Part shown: piece after piece, positions 53,771 to 62,288 of the stretch
Numbering within the stretch: position 1 is the stretch's first letter
How the letters are laid out: the number at the start of each line of letters is the position of its first letter
NCBI RefSeq assembly: GCF_009826935.1
Contig: NZ_WUMN01000001.1
Location: 62,001 to 126,000, forward strand
DNA: 64,000 nucleotides
Source: Flavobacterium sp. Sd200
GTDB taxonomy: Bacteria; Bacteroidota; Bacteroidia; Flavobacteriales; Flavobacteriaceae
Direction: 5' to 3'
Made by a program: the position numbers and the translations under genes
The notes under the pieces: model-generated
The model's input: the letters and a program-made list of their open reading frames with translations, nothing else
Database searches by the model: none
What the model was told of the DNA's origin: nothing

Positions 53771-56161
53771 TTAATTCCTCAGAGGTTTCCCTTTCGTAAG
53801 CATAAATTGTATCCTCTCTAAAGTTTTCCTTTCGCCTGTAAGTGATAAAAATGCCTCACGCTCAAGGTCTAACAGATACTGCTCAGTAACCAAAGTCGCT
53901 TCACTCAAATCACCACCGGCCATAACATAGGCCAGTTTGTTGGCAATCTTTTTATCGTGTTCAGAGATGTAATGCCCTGCTTCCATACTGTCGGTTCCTA
54001 CAAGGAACATACCCAATGCCTGTTTGCCCAGTACCTTAACATCCTTACGGCGGATAGGGGCAGTATAGCCCGCTTCGGCAAGCAGTTTGGCGTATTTCTT
54101 AGCTTCGGCAAGCTGCCTGTCTTTATTTACCACCACTACGTCTTTGCCGTGCTGCAATATTCCGGTATCAAAAGCTTCGTAAGCAGAGGTAGATACTTTT
54201 GCCATAGCCACGGTTAAAAAGTATTCCTGCAACACGTTAAGCTCCACATCGTTCTTACGGAAAGTATCGGCTGCCCTTAAGGCCATCTCTTTACTGCCGC
54301 CGCCGCCGGGAATAACCCCAACGCCAAACTCCACAAGGCCAATATAAGTTTCGGCAGCAGCCACAACCTTATCGGCATGCAGGCTCATTTCACAGCCTCC
54401 GCCCAGCGTCATTCCATGTGGTGCCACAATAACGGGAATAGACGAGTAGCGCACACGCATCATGGTGTCCTGAAACAGCTTGATGGCCATGTTAAGCTCG
54501 TCATATTCCTGCTCTACAGCCATCATGAATATCATACCCAGGTTAGCCCCTACCGAGAAGTTTGCCGCCTGATTGCCTATCACAAGTCCGTCATATTCTT
54601 TTTCGGCAAGGTCTATCGCCTTATTGATGCCCTGCAGCACATCGCCGCCTATGGTATTCATTTTGCTTTGGAACTCGAGGTTGATAATGCCGTCGCCCAA
54701 ATCCTGGATTATGGCACCGCTGTTGCTCCATATTTTTTTGCTTTCGCGAATGTTGTTCAGTATAATAAACGCATCCTGACCCGGCACTTTTTTCTGAGAT
54801 TTCGTGGCAAGGTCGTAGTAGTAGGTTGCGCCCTCTTTAACCGTATAAAAGCTTTTGTTGCCGCTTGCAATCATTTCGGTTACCCATGCGGCAGGCTCAA
54901 GGCCTTCGGCTTTTATCAGTTCAATACCTTTTTCTACACCCACAGCATCCCAAATTTCAAACGGGCCGTTTTCCCAGCCAAAACCGGCTTTCATGGCATC
55001 GTCTATTTTATAAAGGTCGTCGGTAATTTCAGGAACGCGGTTCGACACGTAGGCAAACGTACCCGCAAAGTTTTTGCGGTAAAATTCGCCAGCCTTGTCC
55101 TGTCCGCCAACCAAAACTTTAAAGCGATTTATAGGCTTATCTATAGTTTTTGTAAGTTCGAGCGTAGCAAAAGATGCCTTTTTTTGAGGTCGGTATTCCA
55201 ACGTGTCAAGGTCTAACGAAAGTATGTCTTTATCTACCTTTTTATAAAAACCCTGTCCGGTTTTACTGCCCAGCCATTTGTTTTGCATCATGGTATTGAT
55301 AAAGTCGGGCACTTTAAACAGTTCGTGCACTTCGTCATCAGGGCAGTTTTCATAAATACCCTCGGCAACGTGTACCAGTGTATCTAAGCCCACCACATCT
55401 ACCGTACGGAAAGTGGCACTCTTAGGGCGGCCAATAACCGGGCCGGTAAGCTTGTCAACCTCTTCAATGGTAAGCCCCATGTCTTTAGCCTGTTTAAACA
55501 GGCTCATAATACCGTAAATACCTATACGGTTGCCTATAAAGGCTGGGGTATCTTTTGCAACCACGGATGTTTTACCAAGGAACTTTTCGCCATACATGTT
55601 CAGGAAATCCAGTACTTCGGCAGAAGTATCGGGACCCGGAATAATCTCAAAAAGTTTCAGGTAGCGCGGTGGGTTAAAAAAGTGCGTGCCGCAAAAGTGC
55701 TTCCTGAAGTCTTCGCTGCGGCCTTCGCTCATAAATTTTATAGGGATACCCGATGTATTCGAGGTAATAAGTGTACCGGGTTTGCGGTATTTTTCGATAT
55801 TCTCGAAAACCTTTTGCTTAATTTCAAGTTTTTCAACCACCACTTCAATAATCCAGTCAACGTCGGCAATTTTATGCAGGTCGTCTTCGGTGTTTCCGGT
55901 AGCAATGCGTGAAGCAAATTTTTGGTGGTAAATAGGGGAGGGTTTACTTTTTAGTGAACTGGCCAAATGGTCGTTCACTATGCGGTTCCTTACTGCTTTA
56001 CTCTCTAAGGTCAGTCCTTTTTTTTGCTCTGCTTCGGTCAGTTCCCTTGGCGGGATGTCGAGCAGAAGCACCTGTACGCCAATATTGGCAAGATGGGCAG
56101 CAATGGCCGACCCCATAATGCCGGAGCCTATAACAGCCGCCTTTTTAATAGTGCGTTTCAT
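53771..56161 (-). CDS. fadN: 3-hydroxyacyl-CoA dehydrogenase / enoyl-CoA hydratase fusion, FadN-like
   Basis: 796 residues. Domain order is dehydrogenase then hydratase: N-terminal NAD site KAAVIGSGIMGSAIAAHLAN, HFFNPPRYLKLFEIIPG, the C-terminal dehydrogenase domain, and from about 480 a crotonase domain with LVIGNQAANFSVGANLG and PHGMTLGGGCEMSLHAD. This order and length match B. subtilis FadN (YusL), not E. coli FadB, whose hydratase comes first. It carries out steps two and three of beta-oxidation. Second gene of the operon, 66 bp downstream of marR. Confidence 0.93.
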   Translation of the reverse strand: MKRTIKKAAVIGSGIMGSAIAAHLANIGVQVLLLDIPPRELTEAEQKKGLTLESKAVRNRIVNDHLASSLKSKPSPIYHQKFASRIATGNTEDDLHKIADVDWIIEVVVEKLEIKQKVFENIEKYRKPGTLITSNTSGIPIKFMSEGRSEDFRKHFCGTHFFNPPRYLKLFEIIPGPDTSAEVLDFLNMYGEKFLGKTSVVAKDTPAFIGNRIGIYGIMSLFKQAKDMGLTIEEVDKLTGPVIGRPKSATFRTVDVVGLDTLVHVAEGIYENCPDDEVHELFKVPDFINTMMQNKWLGSKTGQGFYKKVDKDILSLDLDTLEYRPQKKASFATLELTKTIDKPINRFKVLVGGQDKAGEFYRKNFAGTFAYVSNRVPEITDDLYKIDDAMKAGFGWENGPFEIWDAVGVEKGIELIKAEGLEPAAWVTEMIASGNKSFYTVKEGATYYYDLATKSQKKVPGQDAFIILNNIRESKKIWSNSGAIIQDLGDGIINLEFQSKMNTIGGDVLQGINKAIDLAEKEYDGLVIGNQAANFSVGANLGMIFMMAVEQEYDELNMAIKLFQDTMMRVRYSSIPVIVAPHGMTLGGGCEMSLHADKVVAAAETYIGLVEFGVGVIPGGGGSKEMALRAADTFRKNDVELNVLQEYFLTVAMAKVSTSAYEAFDTGILQHGKDVVVVNKDRQLAEAKKYAKLLAEAGYTAPIRRKDVKVLGKQALGMFLVGTDSMEAGHYISEHDKKIANKLAYVMAGGDLSEATLVTEQYLLDLEREAFLSLTGERKTLERIQFMLTKGKPLRN

Positions 56162-56227
56162 TAATTACTGTTTTTAGTTTGTTGGATGAAACCGGATAAT
56201 CAGGACGGCTCCACCGTGTTGTTTGTA

Positions 56228-56677
56228 TTAATCAGTCAAATCGTTGTTAAAGATCTTTTTCTCGGCAATAAGATCGTTTATAACATCGGCAACTTCTATA
56301 AAATGCTGCATCTTTTCAGCCGAAACATGCTGTTTTATCACTTCGTTAAACTTCAGCACTGTGTCGCGGCTCAGTTCCCTTTTTTCTTTTCCCAGTTTAG
56401 TGAGGTGTATAATCACCCCACGACCGTCTACCGGGTTTTTTTTTCTAACTATCAGGCCTTTTTCTTCCATGCTTTTCAGCGTTCGGGTAAGGCTTGTGGG
56501 CTCCATGCCCATTTGTGGTCCCAGTGCGGTAGACGATATGCCATTTTCTTTATCTATAGAAAGCAGCGCAAAACCTATCGACATGCTGGCACCATATTTA
56601 GATGCTTCTTCGTTATACATTCTTGATACTGCCTGCCAGGTAGCCCTCAGTATATAGTCAATAGTTTTCTCTTTCAT
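56228..56677 (-). CDS. MarR-family transcriptional regulator
   Basis: 149 residues, winged-helix dimer of the MarR type: DYILRATWQAVSRMYNEEAS, MEPTSLTRTLKSMEEKGLIV (recognition helix), RKKNPVDGRGVIIHLTKLGK (wing). It is first in the fad operon, so it probably senses an acyl-CoA or fatty acid and represses the operon; the fact that it precedes fadN and the palindrome over its promoter support this, but the ligand is unknown. Confidence 0.88.
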   Translation of the reverse strand: MKEKTIDYILRATWQAVSRMYNEEASKYGASMSIGFALLSIDKENGISSTALGPQMGMEPTSLTRTLKSMEEKGLIVRKKNPVDGRGVIIHLTKLGKEKRELSRDTVLKFNEVIKQHVSAEKMQHFIEVADVINDLIAEKKIFNNDLTD

Positions 56678-56690
56678 GTTGTTGGTGTAT

Positions 56691-56722
56691 CAAATATACA
56701 AATAAAATAGTATGCATGCATA
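56691..56722 (-). promoter_or_regulatory. fad operon promoter with palindromic operator
   Basis: -7 box TATATTTG (56698-56691) is 13 bp from the -7 end before the marR ATG. The perfect 12-bp palindrome TATGCATGCATA (56711-56722) covers the -33 region and has no TTTG, which suits a repressor site. Confidence 0.5.
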
Positions 56723-56832
56723 TTAAATAAAAAATATTTTTTTGTTTGTTTAAAAAATCGGCACTTTTTTTAGTGAGATGCTAAAAGTGTCTTAGTAAAT
56801 ATAGGAATAAAAATTAAATGGGTATAAATAAA

Positions 56833-56855
56833 AAACTCTCCGCATAGGAGAGTTT
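56833..56855 (-). terminator. Terminator of the lipoprotein gene
   Basis: AAACTCTCC / GGAGAGTTT, 5-nt loop; minus-strand T run. Confidence 0.7.
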
Positions 56856-56860
56856 AACAA

Positions 56861-57820
56861 TTATTTGTCAATAAAATGATAGGTGTTGCCATTGCCGTTC
56901 GGGCTGTCAAAAACCCTGAAAACCATCGGAGTGTCTACATTAAGTTCGGGAAGCGATTTTCTAAGTTCTTTTTTAATGGCCTCTTTTTCCTGTTTTAACT
57001 TAATGGTGTCAAAAATACTTATAGTACTGTAGTAGTTTATTTCAGGAACTATATTCTGGTAAATGGCTTTAGGCTCAACAGAGAGGATAGCCGGTTTTGT
57101 TTTAATGTTTTTAAGCTGTAACGGAAAGCTGTATTTACTCAGTATTTTATCTGCCAGTTGGCCAACATATAGTTTTATGTGTTTTTCTTTTTCCCATTTT
57201 AATTTAAGGTCTTCATCTTCTAAAATGTGTTCACTGGCATTTCTTGCATAGGTATAGGCATTTACCAGATAGCCCTTTTGTTCATTTTCTTTAGCCATGT
57301 TGTAATAGTCTAATAATGTTTTACCCCAGTTTCCAAGGTTAAAAAGGTCTACTGCATATACTTTCCAGCCATCCTCGTCGGTAAGTCCGTAAGTAATGGC
57401 AAGAAGAGCATCAAACTGGTAGCCTGAAACTTTTAATACAGACACATAAGACTGTATCTTATCGTTAGTAAAAGTAAAAGTGTAACCGTGATCTTTAGAT
57501 GTAACTTTATTTTCTGTGTAACGATCCGGACTGGTTACCCAAAATTCATCGTAAACTGTGAAATTGTCTTTAAGGATATGCCTTTTAAAAAGATCGGCTG
57601 GTTTGCGGCGGCTTGTTTTCCTGAGTTTTCTGTACTCGTCTGACTCTAACGAAAAAAGGGCATTGATATTTGTGGTAGCCATTGCAGAAACAAATTCTTT
57701 GTTCTTACTATTAATGGTTTCACGAAGTTTGGTGTCAATGTTCTTATTTTCTACAACATTGGCCTCATTACAGCTTTGCAATAAAGCAACAGCTGCAATA
57801 AGCAGAAAAAGTTTTTTCAT
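56861..57820 (-). CDS. Putative lipoprotein
   Basis: 319 residues. Signal with lipobox LLQSC (Cys about 17) followed by NEANVVENKNID. The mature part is mixed alpha/beta: KTSRRKPADLFKRHILKD, YVSVLKVSGYQFDALLAITY, then a helical stretch with a nuclear-transport-like binding layout (DYYNMAKENEQKGYLVNAYT). No domain recognised. Monocistronic and well terminated. A paralog-free, uncharacterised lipoprotein. Confidence 0.65.
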   Translation of the reverse strand: MKKLFLLIAAVALLQSCNEANVVENKNIDTKLRETINSKNKEFVSAMATTNINALFSLESDEYRKLRKTSRRKPADLFKRHILKDNFTVYDEFWVTSPDRYTENKVTSKDHGYTFTFTNDKIQSYVSVLKVSGYQFDALLAITYGLTDEDGWKVYAVDLFNLGNWGKTLLDYYNMAKENEQKGYLVNAYTYARNASEHILEDEDLKLKWEKEKHIKLYVGQLADKILSKYSFPLQLKNIKTKPAILSVEPKAIYQNIVPEINYYSTISIFDTIKLKQEKEAIKKELRKSLPELNVDTPMVFRVFDSPNGNGNTYHFIDK

Positions 57821-57853
57821 GTAAGGTGGTGGTTGGTTTAAATGTATATTTTG

Positions 57854-58210
57854 CTATTGTTTTTTGCAGCAGTCGTCTAGGCCTGCATAGGCATCGGGCA
57901 CCGCCTTTACATCGTCGGCATCATAGCCCAGTTTACTTATGGCCTGTTTTATACTGTCGAGGTTTGTTTTTTTAGAGTTGTAGGTAACTTTAATGGTCAT
58001 GGCTTTTTCGTCGAGTACCACCATCTGCACGCCTTTTTCTTTAAGCAGTGTGCGGTTAAATTTATCGCCGCAGGTTTCGCAGTGCTTGCAGTGGTCGCAA
58101 TAAATAGTGGTTTTTATGGTAGCGGTCTGTACTGTTTTTTGCTGGGCGGTTGCGTTATTACTGAATAATAATACTGTAAAAGCGATGAGGATGAATTGCA
58201 GGGGTTTCAT
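57854..58210 (-). CDS. Exported heavy-metal-associated (HMA-like) protein
   Basis: 118 residues with a signal peptide (FILIAFTVLLFSNNATAQ). The HMA-like fold has an unusual metal loop, CDHCKHCETCGDKF: the CxxC is present twice with an extra Cys. The rest follows the fold (GVQMVVLDEKAMTIKVTYNS, then AISKLGYDADDVKAV). The C-terminus adds CCKK, a further Cys pair. It may carry copper or zinc in the periplasm, but no pump or sensor gene is next to it. Confidence 0.75.
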   Translation of the reverse strand: MKPLQFILIAFTVLLFSNNATAQQKTVQTATIKTTIYCDHCKHCETCGDKFNRTLLKEKGVQMVVLDEKAMTIKVTYNSKKTNLDSIKQAISKLGYDADDVKAVPDAYAGLDDCCKKQ

Positions 58211-58283
58211 AGGTTTAAGGTTTTTTCAAATGTAGGGAAAATTGTCATAAAGTAATGAATCAGTGACATTACAAATGAAATGT

Positions 58284-58856
58284 TTAAGTCGTTATAAAAG
58301 AGTATAAAACGTATAATGTTTCAACTATAAATAATCCAATGGTAAGAAAAAACATTGTATAAGATGTATATAATAAATTTCTATATCTCTTGCCTGTAGA
58401 TCGGGTCTTTTTTGTGTTGTCTTCATTAAGTTGCTTCTCATTTATTCCAAAATAAAGACTAATAGTTTTTTTGTATTCATTAATTTGGCATTCGATATTT
58501 TGTGAAGCATTTTGATCTGATGATAATATGTTTTTAATATTCGCAGATATTTCGATATCGCTTACAAAAGAAACAAGTATCTTACTCATTAACATAGTAG
58601 TAAAAAAGGAAAGTATTCTATATGTTAGCCCAAATATAATTATGATTAATGAAATTATAATTATTGAGTTACATGGTAATGGTAAAGACTTATCAATTTC
58701 TTTGCCCAAAAGCAAAACAAAAATTCCAATCGAAAATCCTACAATCCAAATAACAATTTTATCTGCGCGTTCAAAGTTGTCATAATCTTTTTGACTATGT
58801 TCAGTAGCCATTTTAGACATGTGGATAAGAAGATGTTCAAGTAACTGATTTTCCAT
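58284..58856 (-). CDS. Hypothetical membrane protein, AT-rich
   Basis: 190 residues with three membrane helices: IVIWIVGFSIGIFVLLLG (about 33-50), IIIISLIIIIFGLTYRILSF (about 65-84) and MFFLTIGLFIVETLYVLYSF (about 168-187). The N-terminus is a charged helix (HMSKMATEHSQKDYDNFERA). It is strikingly AT-rich (many Ile/Lys/Asn, AAA and ATT codons) compared with its neighbours, which suggests recent arrival. No family recognised. Confidence 0.55.
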   Translation of the reverse strand: MENQLLEHLLIHMSKMATEHSQKDYDNFERADKIVIWIVGFSIGIFVLLLGKEIDKSLPLPCNSIIIISLIIIIFGLTYRILSFFTTMLMSKILVSFVSDIEISANIKNILSSDQNASQNIECQINEYKKTISLYFGINEKQLNEDNTKKTRSTGKRYRNLLYTSYTMFFLTIGLFIVETLYVLYSFITT

Positions 58857-58924
58857 GAAAAAAAATAAAATCTAAAGATAATCTGTTTTTCTAATATTCA
58901 AGCGCTTCAATATTTTATTTGAAA

Positions 58925-59701
58925 TTAAAACCCCTCAAACACCCCAAGCCCAAACAGCGCAAAATCATACTTAACCGGGTCGGACGGGTCAAGGGCGCGG
59001 AGTTGGGTGTCCAGTTCGGCAAGGGCTTTGGCATCGTTTTGTTTTCGGGTAAGCAGGCCAAGCTTTCGGGCAACGTTGCCGCTGTGTACATCGAGCGGAC
59101 ACGAAAGGAGGGCGGGGGAGATGTTTTTCCACAACCCCAGGTCTACACCGGCGTTGTCGTTGCGCACCATCCAGCGCAGGTACATGTTTATTCGCTTGGC
59201 AGCCGAACCCGCCAAAGGATCACTTACATGCTTTTGGGTACGGCTTAGGTGCTCTATCTCAAAAAAAACTTTCTTGAACTGATTGATAGCAGGCTGTAAT
59301 CCTTCACTATTTTGATGTTTTGTAAACACGCCTTCCAGTCCGCCATGGTTGGTGTAAATGTGGCGCAGTGCGGCTATAAAGGTGCTGAAATCGCTTCCAT
59401 TAAAGGTGCGGTGTACAAAGTTTTGCAGGGTTTCAAGATGGTTTTCGTTATGGTTCATAACAAAGTCATACGGACTGTTGCCCATAAGTGCCACCATTTT
59501 TTTTGCGTTGTTGATTATCATCTTGCGGTTGCCCCAGGCAATGGTTGCGGCAAGGAATCCTGCTATTTCGCGATCCTCTTTAAGGCTGAACAGATGTGGT
59601 ATCTGAACCGGGTCGCTCTCTATAAAGTTAGGATTATTGTATTGCAGTACTTTTTCGTCTAAAAACGATTTTAATTCGGCAGCATTCATTTGTATGTCCA
59701 T
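58925..59701 (-). CDS. TIGR02757 family protein (DUF2400)
   Basis: 258 residues. Conserved segments PVQIPHLFSLKEDREIAGFL, ATIAWGNRKMIINNAKKMV, FVHRTFNGSDFSTFIAAL, GSAAKRINMYLRWMVRND (basic, DNA-glycosylase-like look) and CPLDVHSGNVARKLGLL match TIGR02757. The family is uncharacterised; distant resemblance to helix-hairpin-helix DNA-repair proteins has been suggested by its shape but I would not assign an activity. Downstream of oxyR on the same strand. Confidence 0.82.
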   Translation of the reverse strand: MDIQMNAAELKSFLDEKVLQYNNPNFIESDPVQIPHLFSLKEDREIAGFLAATIAWGNRKMIINNAKKMVALMGNSPYDFVMNHNENHLETLQNFVHRTFNGSDFSTFIAALRHIYTNHGGLEGVFTKHQNSEGLQPAINQFKKVFFEIEHLSRTQKHVSDPLAGSAAKRINMYLRWMVRNDNAGVDLGLWKNISPALLSCPLDVHSGNVARKLGLLTRKQNDAKALAELDTQLRALDPSDPVKYDFALFGLGVFEGF

Positions 59702-59719
59702 ACTACAAAATTACAGATA

Positions 59720-59800
59720 AGCCACAAATTGTAGCAATTGTCATTCATCTTAGTTTACATGTTGTCTAAAAAAATGTGATAATTGCTGCAATTTGTGGCT
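59720..59800. repeat. 81-bp hairpin element between oxyR and the TIGR02757 gene
   Basis: Arms AGCCACAAATTGTAGCAATT (59720-59739) and its complement with one change (59781-59800). It shares length and the GCCAC...AATTG core with the hairpin at 7741-7822, including a TTTACATG word in the loop. The T run is weak. Confidence 0.55.
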
Positions 59801-59811
59801 GTTCTAAAAAA

Positions 59812-60762
59812 CTATTTTGCCTTTTGAAGCGGACTGCTTATAGCTACATCCTGAAAGGCAATAGCACCACGAACCACGCCGGATATGGTATTGCGAAGTG
59901 CATCTATAATATGCAGTTTAAGTTCTTTTTTAGAGTAAATAAGGCTAACCTCGCGCGATGGTTTTGGTTCTTTAAACTGGCGCAGTTTGGTTTTAGATTT
60001 TTCACTCATGTCCAGTGTGTGCAAATAGGGCAGGAGCGTCATGCCAAGGCCTTCATCAGCAAGGCGCACCATGGTTTCAAAACTGCCGCTTTCTATCTGA
60101 AAATGATTATCGTGAGGAAGTGCAGAAGTACGACAAATATTCAGCACATTGTTCCTAAAACAATGCCCGTCCTGTAACAGCAATATGTTGCTCAGGTTGG
60201 CCTCAAGGTCTTCCACTTCAAATTCTTTCTTTTGATAGGAAGGGTTGTTCTCGGGCACATAGGCCACAAAAGGTTCATAATAAAGTACTATTTCTTTAAT
60301 AGTTTCTTCATTAAGAGGGGTGGCAGCAATAGCGGCATCCAATTGCCCATTTTTAAGCATGCGGATAATCTCTTCTGTATTGCGCTCTTCTATTATAAGG
60401 TTGACTTTTGGGTAGCGGTTTACAAAATTAGCCATGAACATAGGCAACAGTGTAGGCATAACCGTAGGGATAATACCTATTTTAAAATCGCCCCCCACAA
60501 ACCCTTTTTGCTGGTCTACTATATCTTTAATGCGGTCGCTTTCGTTTACTATATTGCGCGCCTGATTTACAATTTTTTGTCCTACATCGGTTAGCTGGAT
60601 GGGTTTTTTACCACGGTCAAAAATTTGTATATCCAGTTCTTCCTCAAGTTTTTGTATCTGCATGCTCAGTGTGGGCTGTGTTACAAAACATTTATCGGCT
60701 GCAACAGTAAAATTTTTATGCTCGGCAACGGCCAGTACATAGTGTAGTTGAGTAATGGTCAT
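59812..60762 (-). CDS. oxyR: LysR-type hydrogen peroxide regulator, divergent from dps
   Basis: 316 residues. DNA-binding domain 1-60 (TITQLHYVLAVAEHKNFTVA) and regulatory domain (about 92-300). C201 and C210 (LLQDGHCFRNNVLNIC) are nine apart, like C199/C208 of E. coli OxyR, and the GHC before the peroxidatic Cys is kept. This is the more OxyR-like of the two in the window. Divergent from dps (start 60883), a classic OxyR target. Intergenic 60763-60882 holds both promoters but I could not fix the boxes. Confidence 0.9.
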   Translation of the reverse strand: MTITQLHYVLAVAEHKNFTVAADKCFVTQPTLSMQIQKLEEELDIQIFDRGKKPIQLTDVGQKIVNQARNIVNESDRIKDIVDQQKGFVGGDFKIGIIPTVMPTLLPMFMANFVNRYPKVNLIIEERNTEEIIRMLKNGQLDAAIAATPLNEETIKEIVLYYEPFVAYVPENNPSYQKKEFEVEDLEANLSNILLLQDGHCFRNNVLNICRTSALPHDNHFQIESGSFETMVRLADEGLGMTLLPYLHTLDMSEKSKTKLRQFKEPKPSREVSLIYSKKELKLHIIDALRNTISGVVRGAIAFQDVAISSPLQKAK

Positions 60763-60882
60763 TAGTAATAGATTTTTATGATAAAATTATAAAAACGATT
60801 GATATTACCTATTCTTTTAATACATATTTTTACTTAAATTTATACGTGTAAAAACTTACAATAACATACAAAACATAACACG

Positions 60883-61380
60883 ATGAAAACTACTGAAAAA
60901 GAAACGCTAAATGTATTAGGACTACCTGTACAGGAAACCGAAGTTATAGCTGCCGAACTTAATATTTTACTTTCTAACTTCCAGGTGTACTACCAAAACC
61001 TGCGCGGTATACACTGGAATATTCGCGGCAAGCGCTTTTTTCAGCTTCATGTAAAATTTGAAGAGCTTTATAATGATGCCCAGCTAAAAATTGATGAGAT
61101 AGCCGAAAGGGTACTTACATTAGGTGGTACTCCGTTGCATACTTTTGAAGATTATATTGCCAATAATAAACTGACTATTGGTAAGAATATATCTAAAGAT
61201 ACGGCTGCCGTACACCTGATTATCGAATCGCTTTCTCACCTGCTTCAAATAGAAAGGGTTATTCTTGACGAAACTGCCAAAATTGGCGACGAGGGCACGA
61301 ACAGCATGATGAGCGATTTTATTAAAGAGCAGGAAAAAACCATTTGGATGATGAAAGCATGGAGCGAAGAGGAAATATAA
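60883..61380 (+). CDS. dps: DNA-protecting ferritin-like protein Dps
   Basis: 165 residues. Forms a 12-mer that oxidises Fe(II) with hydrogen peroxide. Ferroxidase ligands keep the Dps spacing: H44 (LRGIHWNIRG), H56, E60, D71 and E75 (HVKFEELYNDAQLKIDEIAE). Sequence ends KAWSEEEI. The divergent oxyR gene suggests peroxide induction. A 24-codon frame and a terminator follow. Confidence 0.95.
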   Translation: MKTTEKETLNVLGLPVQETEVIAAELNILLSNFQVYYQNLRGIHWNIRGKRFFQLHVKFEELYNDAQLKIDEIAERVLTLGGTPLHTFEDYIANNKLTIGKNISKDTAAVHLIIESLSHLLQIERVILDETAKIGDEGTNSMMSDFIKEQEKTIWMMKAWSEEEI

Positions 61381-61406
61381 TTTTAAATTTATAATTTCGC
61401 TCACAA

Positions 61407-61481
61407 ATGAATGTATCTAAAAACATAACGCCTTTTTTGCCCGCCAAAGTTGTGGCAAACTGGAGTGTGTTTAAAGCATAA
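61407..61481 (+). CDS. Possible 24-residue small ORF after dps
   Basis: ATG at 61407, TAA at 61479-61481; product MNVSKNITPFLPAKVVANWS plus VFKA. It lies between dps and the terminator at 61491, so would be on the dps transcript. No motif is recognised and no ribosome-binding evidence supports it, so chance is likely. Confidence 0.2.
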   Translation: MNVSKNITPFLPAKVVANWSVFKA

Positions 61482-61490
61482 ATAATTGCA

Positions 61491-61524
61491 GCCTCAAAAA
61501 GTGTAACGCTTTTTGAGGCTTTTT
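61491..61524 (+). terminator. Terminator after dps
   Basis: GCCTCAAAAAG / CTTTTTGAGGC, 7-nt loop, five T. Confidence 0.75.
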
Positions 61525-61564
61525 AAATATAAAACATTAACTACTTACATAAAATTACCGGAGT

Positions 61565-62209
61565 ATGAACCATGATGACTTTTACAAAAAGATATTAGAC
61601 AATAATAAAATATGGAGCGAGACCAAGCTTTCTGAAGATCCGGAATATTTTCATAGGCTGGCAGGCCTGCAAAAGCCACCGTTGTTATGGATAGGCTGCA
61701 GCGATAGCCGCGTTCCTGCTAATGAGGTTATTGGCGCGCAACCGGGAGAAGTTTTTGTACACCGCAATATTGCAAACATGGTGGTACATAGCGATATGAA
61801 CATGCTTAGTGTACTTGATTATGCTGTTAATGTGCTAAAAGTAAGGCACGTTATTGTATGCGGGCATTATGGTTGTGGCGGTGTAAAGGCAGCCATGGGC
61901 AATGACAGTATTGGTATTATTGATAACTGGATACGTCATATAAAAGATGCCTACAGGCTTAATCACCAGTATCTTGACTCTATTGTTGACGAAAAAAAAC
62001 GTTTTGATGCTTTTGTAGAGATCAATGTTAAAGAGCAGGTTACAGATCTTGCCAAAACCTCTATAGTGCAAAACGCGTGGCAAAACGGGCAGGAACTATG
62101 GCTGCACGGCTGGGTGTATGGCCTTGAAACCGGTATTGTAAAAGACCTTGAAGTTAACTTTGGTAATAACGAAGAACTTAATAAGGTAGACCGCCTTAGG
62201 TTTTCTTAA
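61565..62209 (+). CDS. can: Beta-class carbonic anhydrase
   Basis: 214 residues, standard for the beta class; interconverts CO2 and bicarbonate. Zinc ligands C45 (WIGCSDSRVP, with the Asp/Arg dyad), H101 and C104 (VCGHYGCGG). All are present. Bicarbonate is needed by AccA/AccD among others, but no link is shown. Monocistronic with its own terminator. Confidence 0.95.
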   Translation: MNHDDFYKKILDNNKIWSETKLSEDPEYFHRLAGLQKPPLLWIGCSDSRVPANEVIGAQPGEVFVHRNIANMVVHSDMNMLSVLDYAVNVLKVRHVIVCGHYGCGGVKAAMGNDSIGIIDNWIRHIKDAYRLNHQYLDSIVDEKKRFDAFVEINVKEQVTDLAKTSIVQNAWQNGQELWLHGWVYGLETGIVKDLEVNFGNNEELNKVDRLRFS

Positions 62210-62230
62210 TAAATTTCTTCTTTAAATATC

Positions 62231-62265
62231 AAAGCCCTCTTTGTTAACACGAAGAGGGCTTTTTA
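62231..62265. terminator. Bidirectional terminator
   Basis: AAAGCCCTCTT / AAGAGGGCTTT, 10-nt loop, T run on the right; between convergent stops at 62209 and 62289. Confidence 0.75.
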
Positions 62266-62288
62266 AGTTGACTAAATATAGCTTTAAT

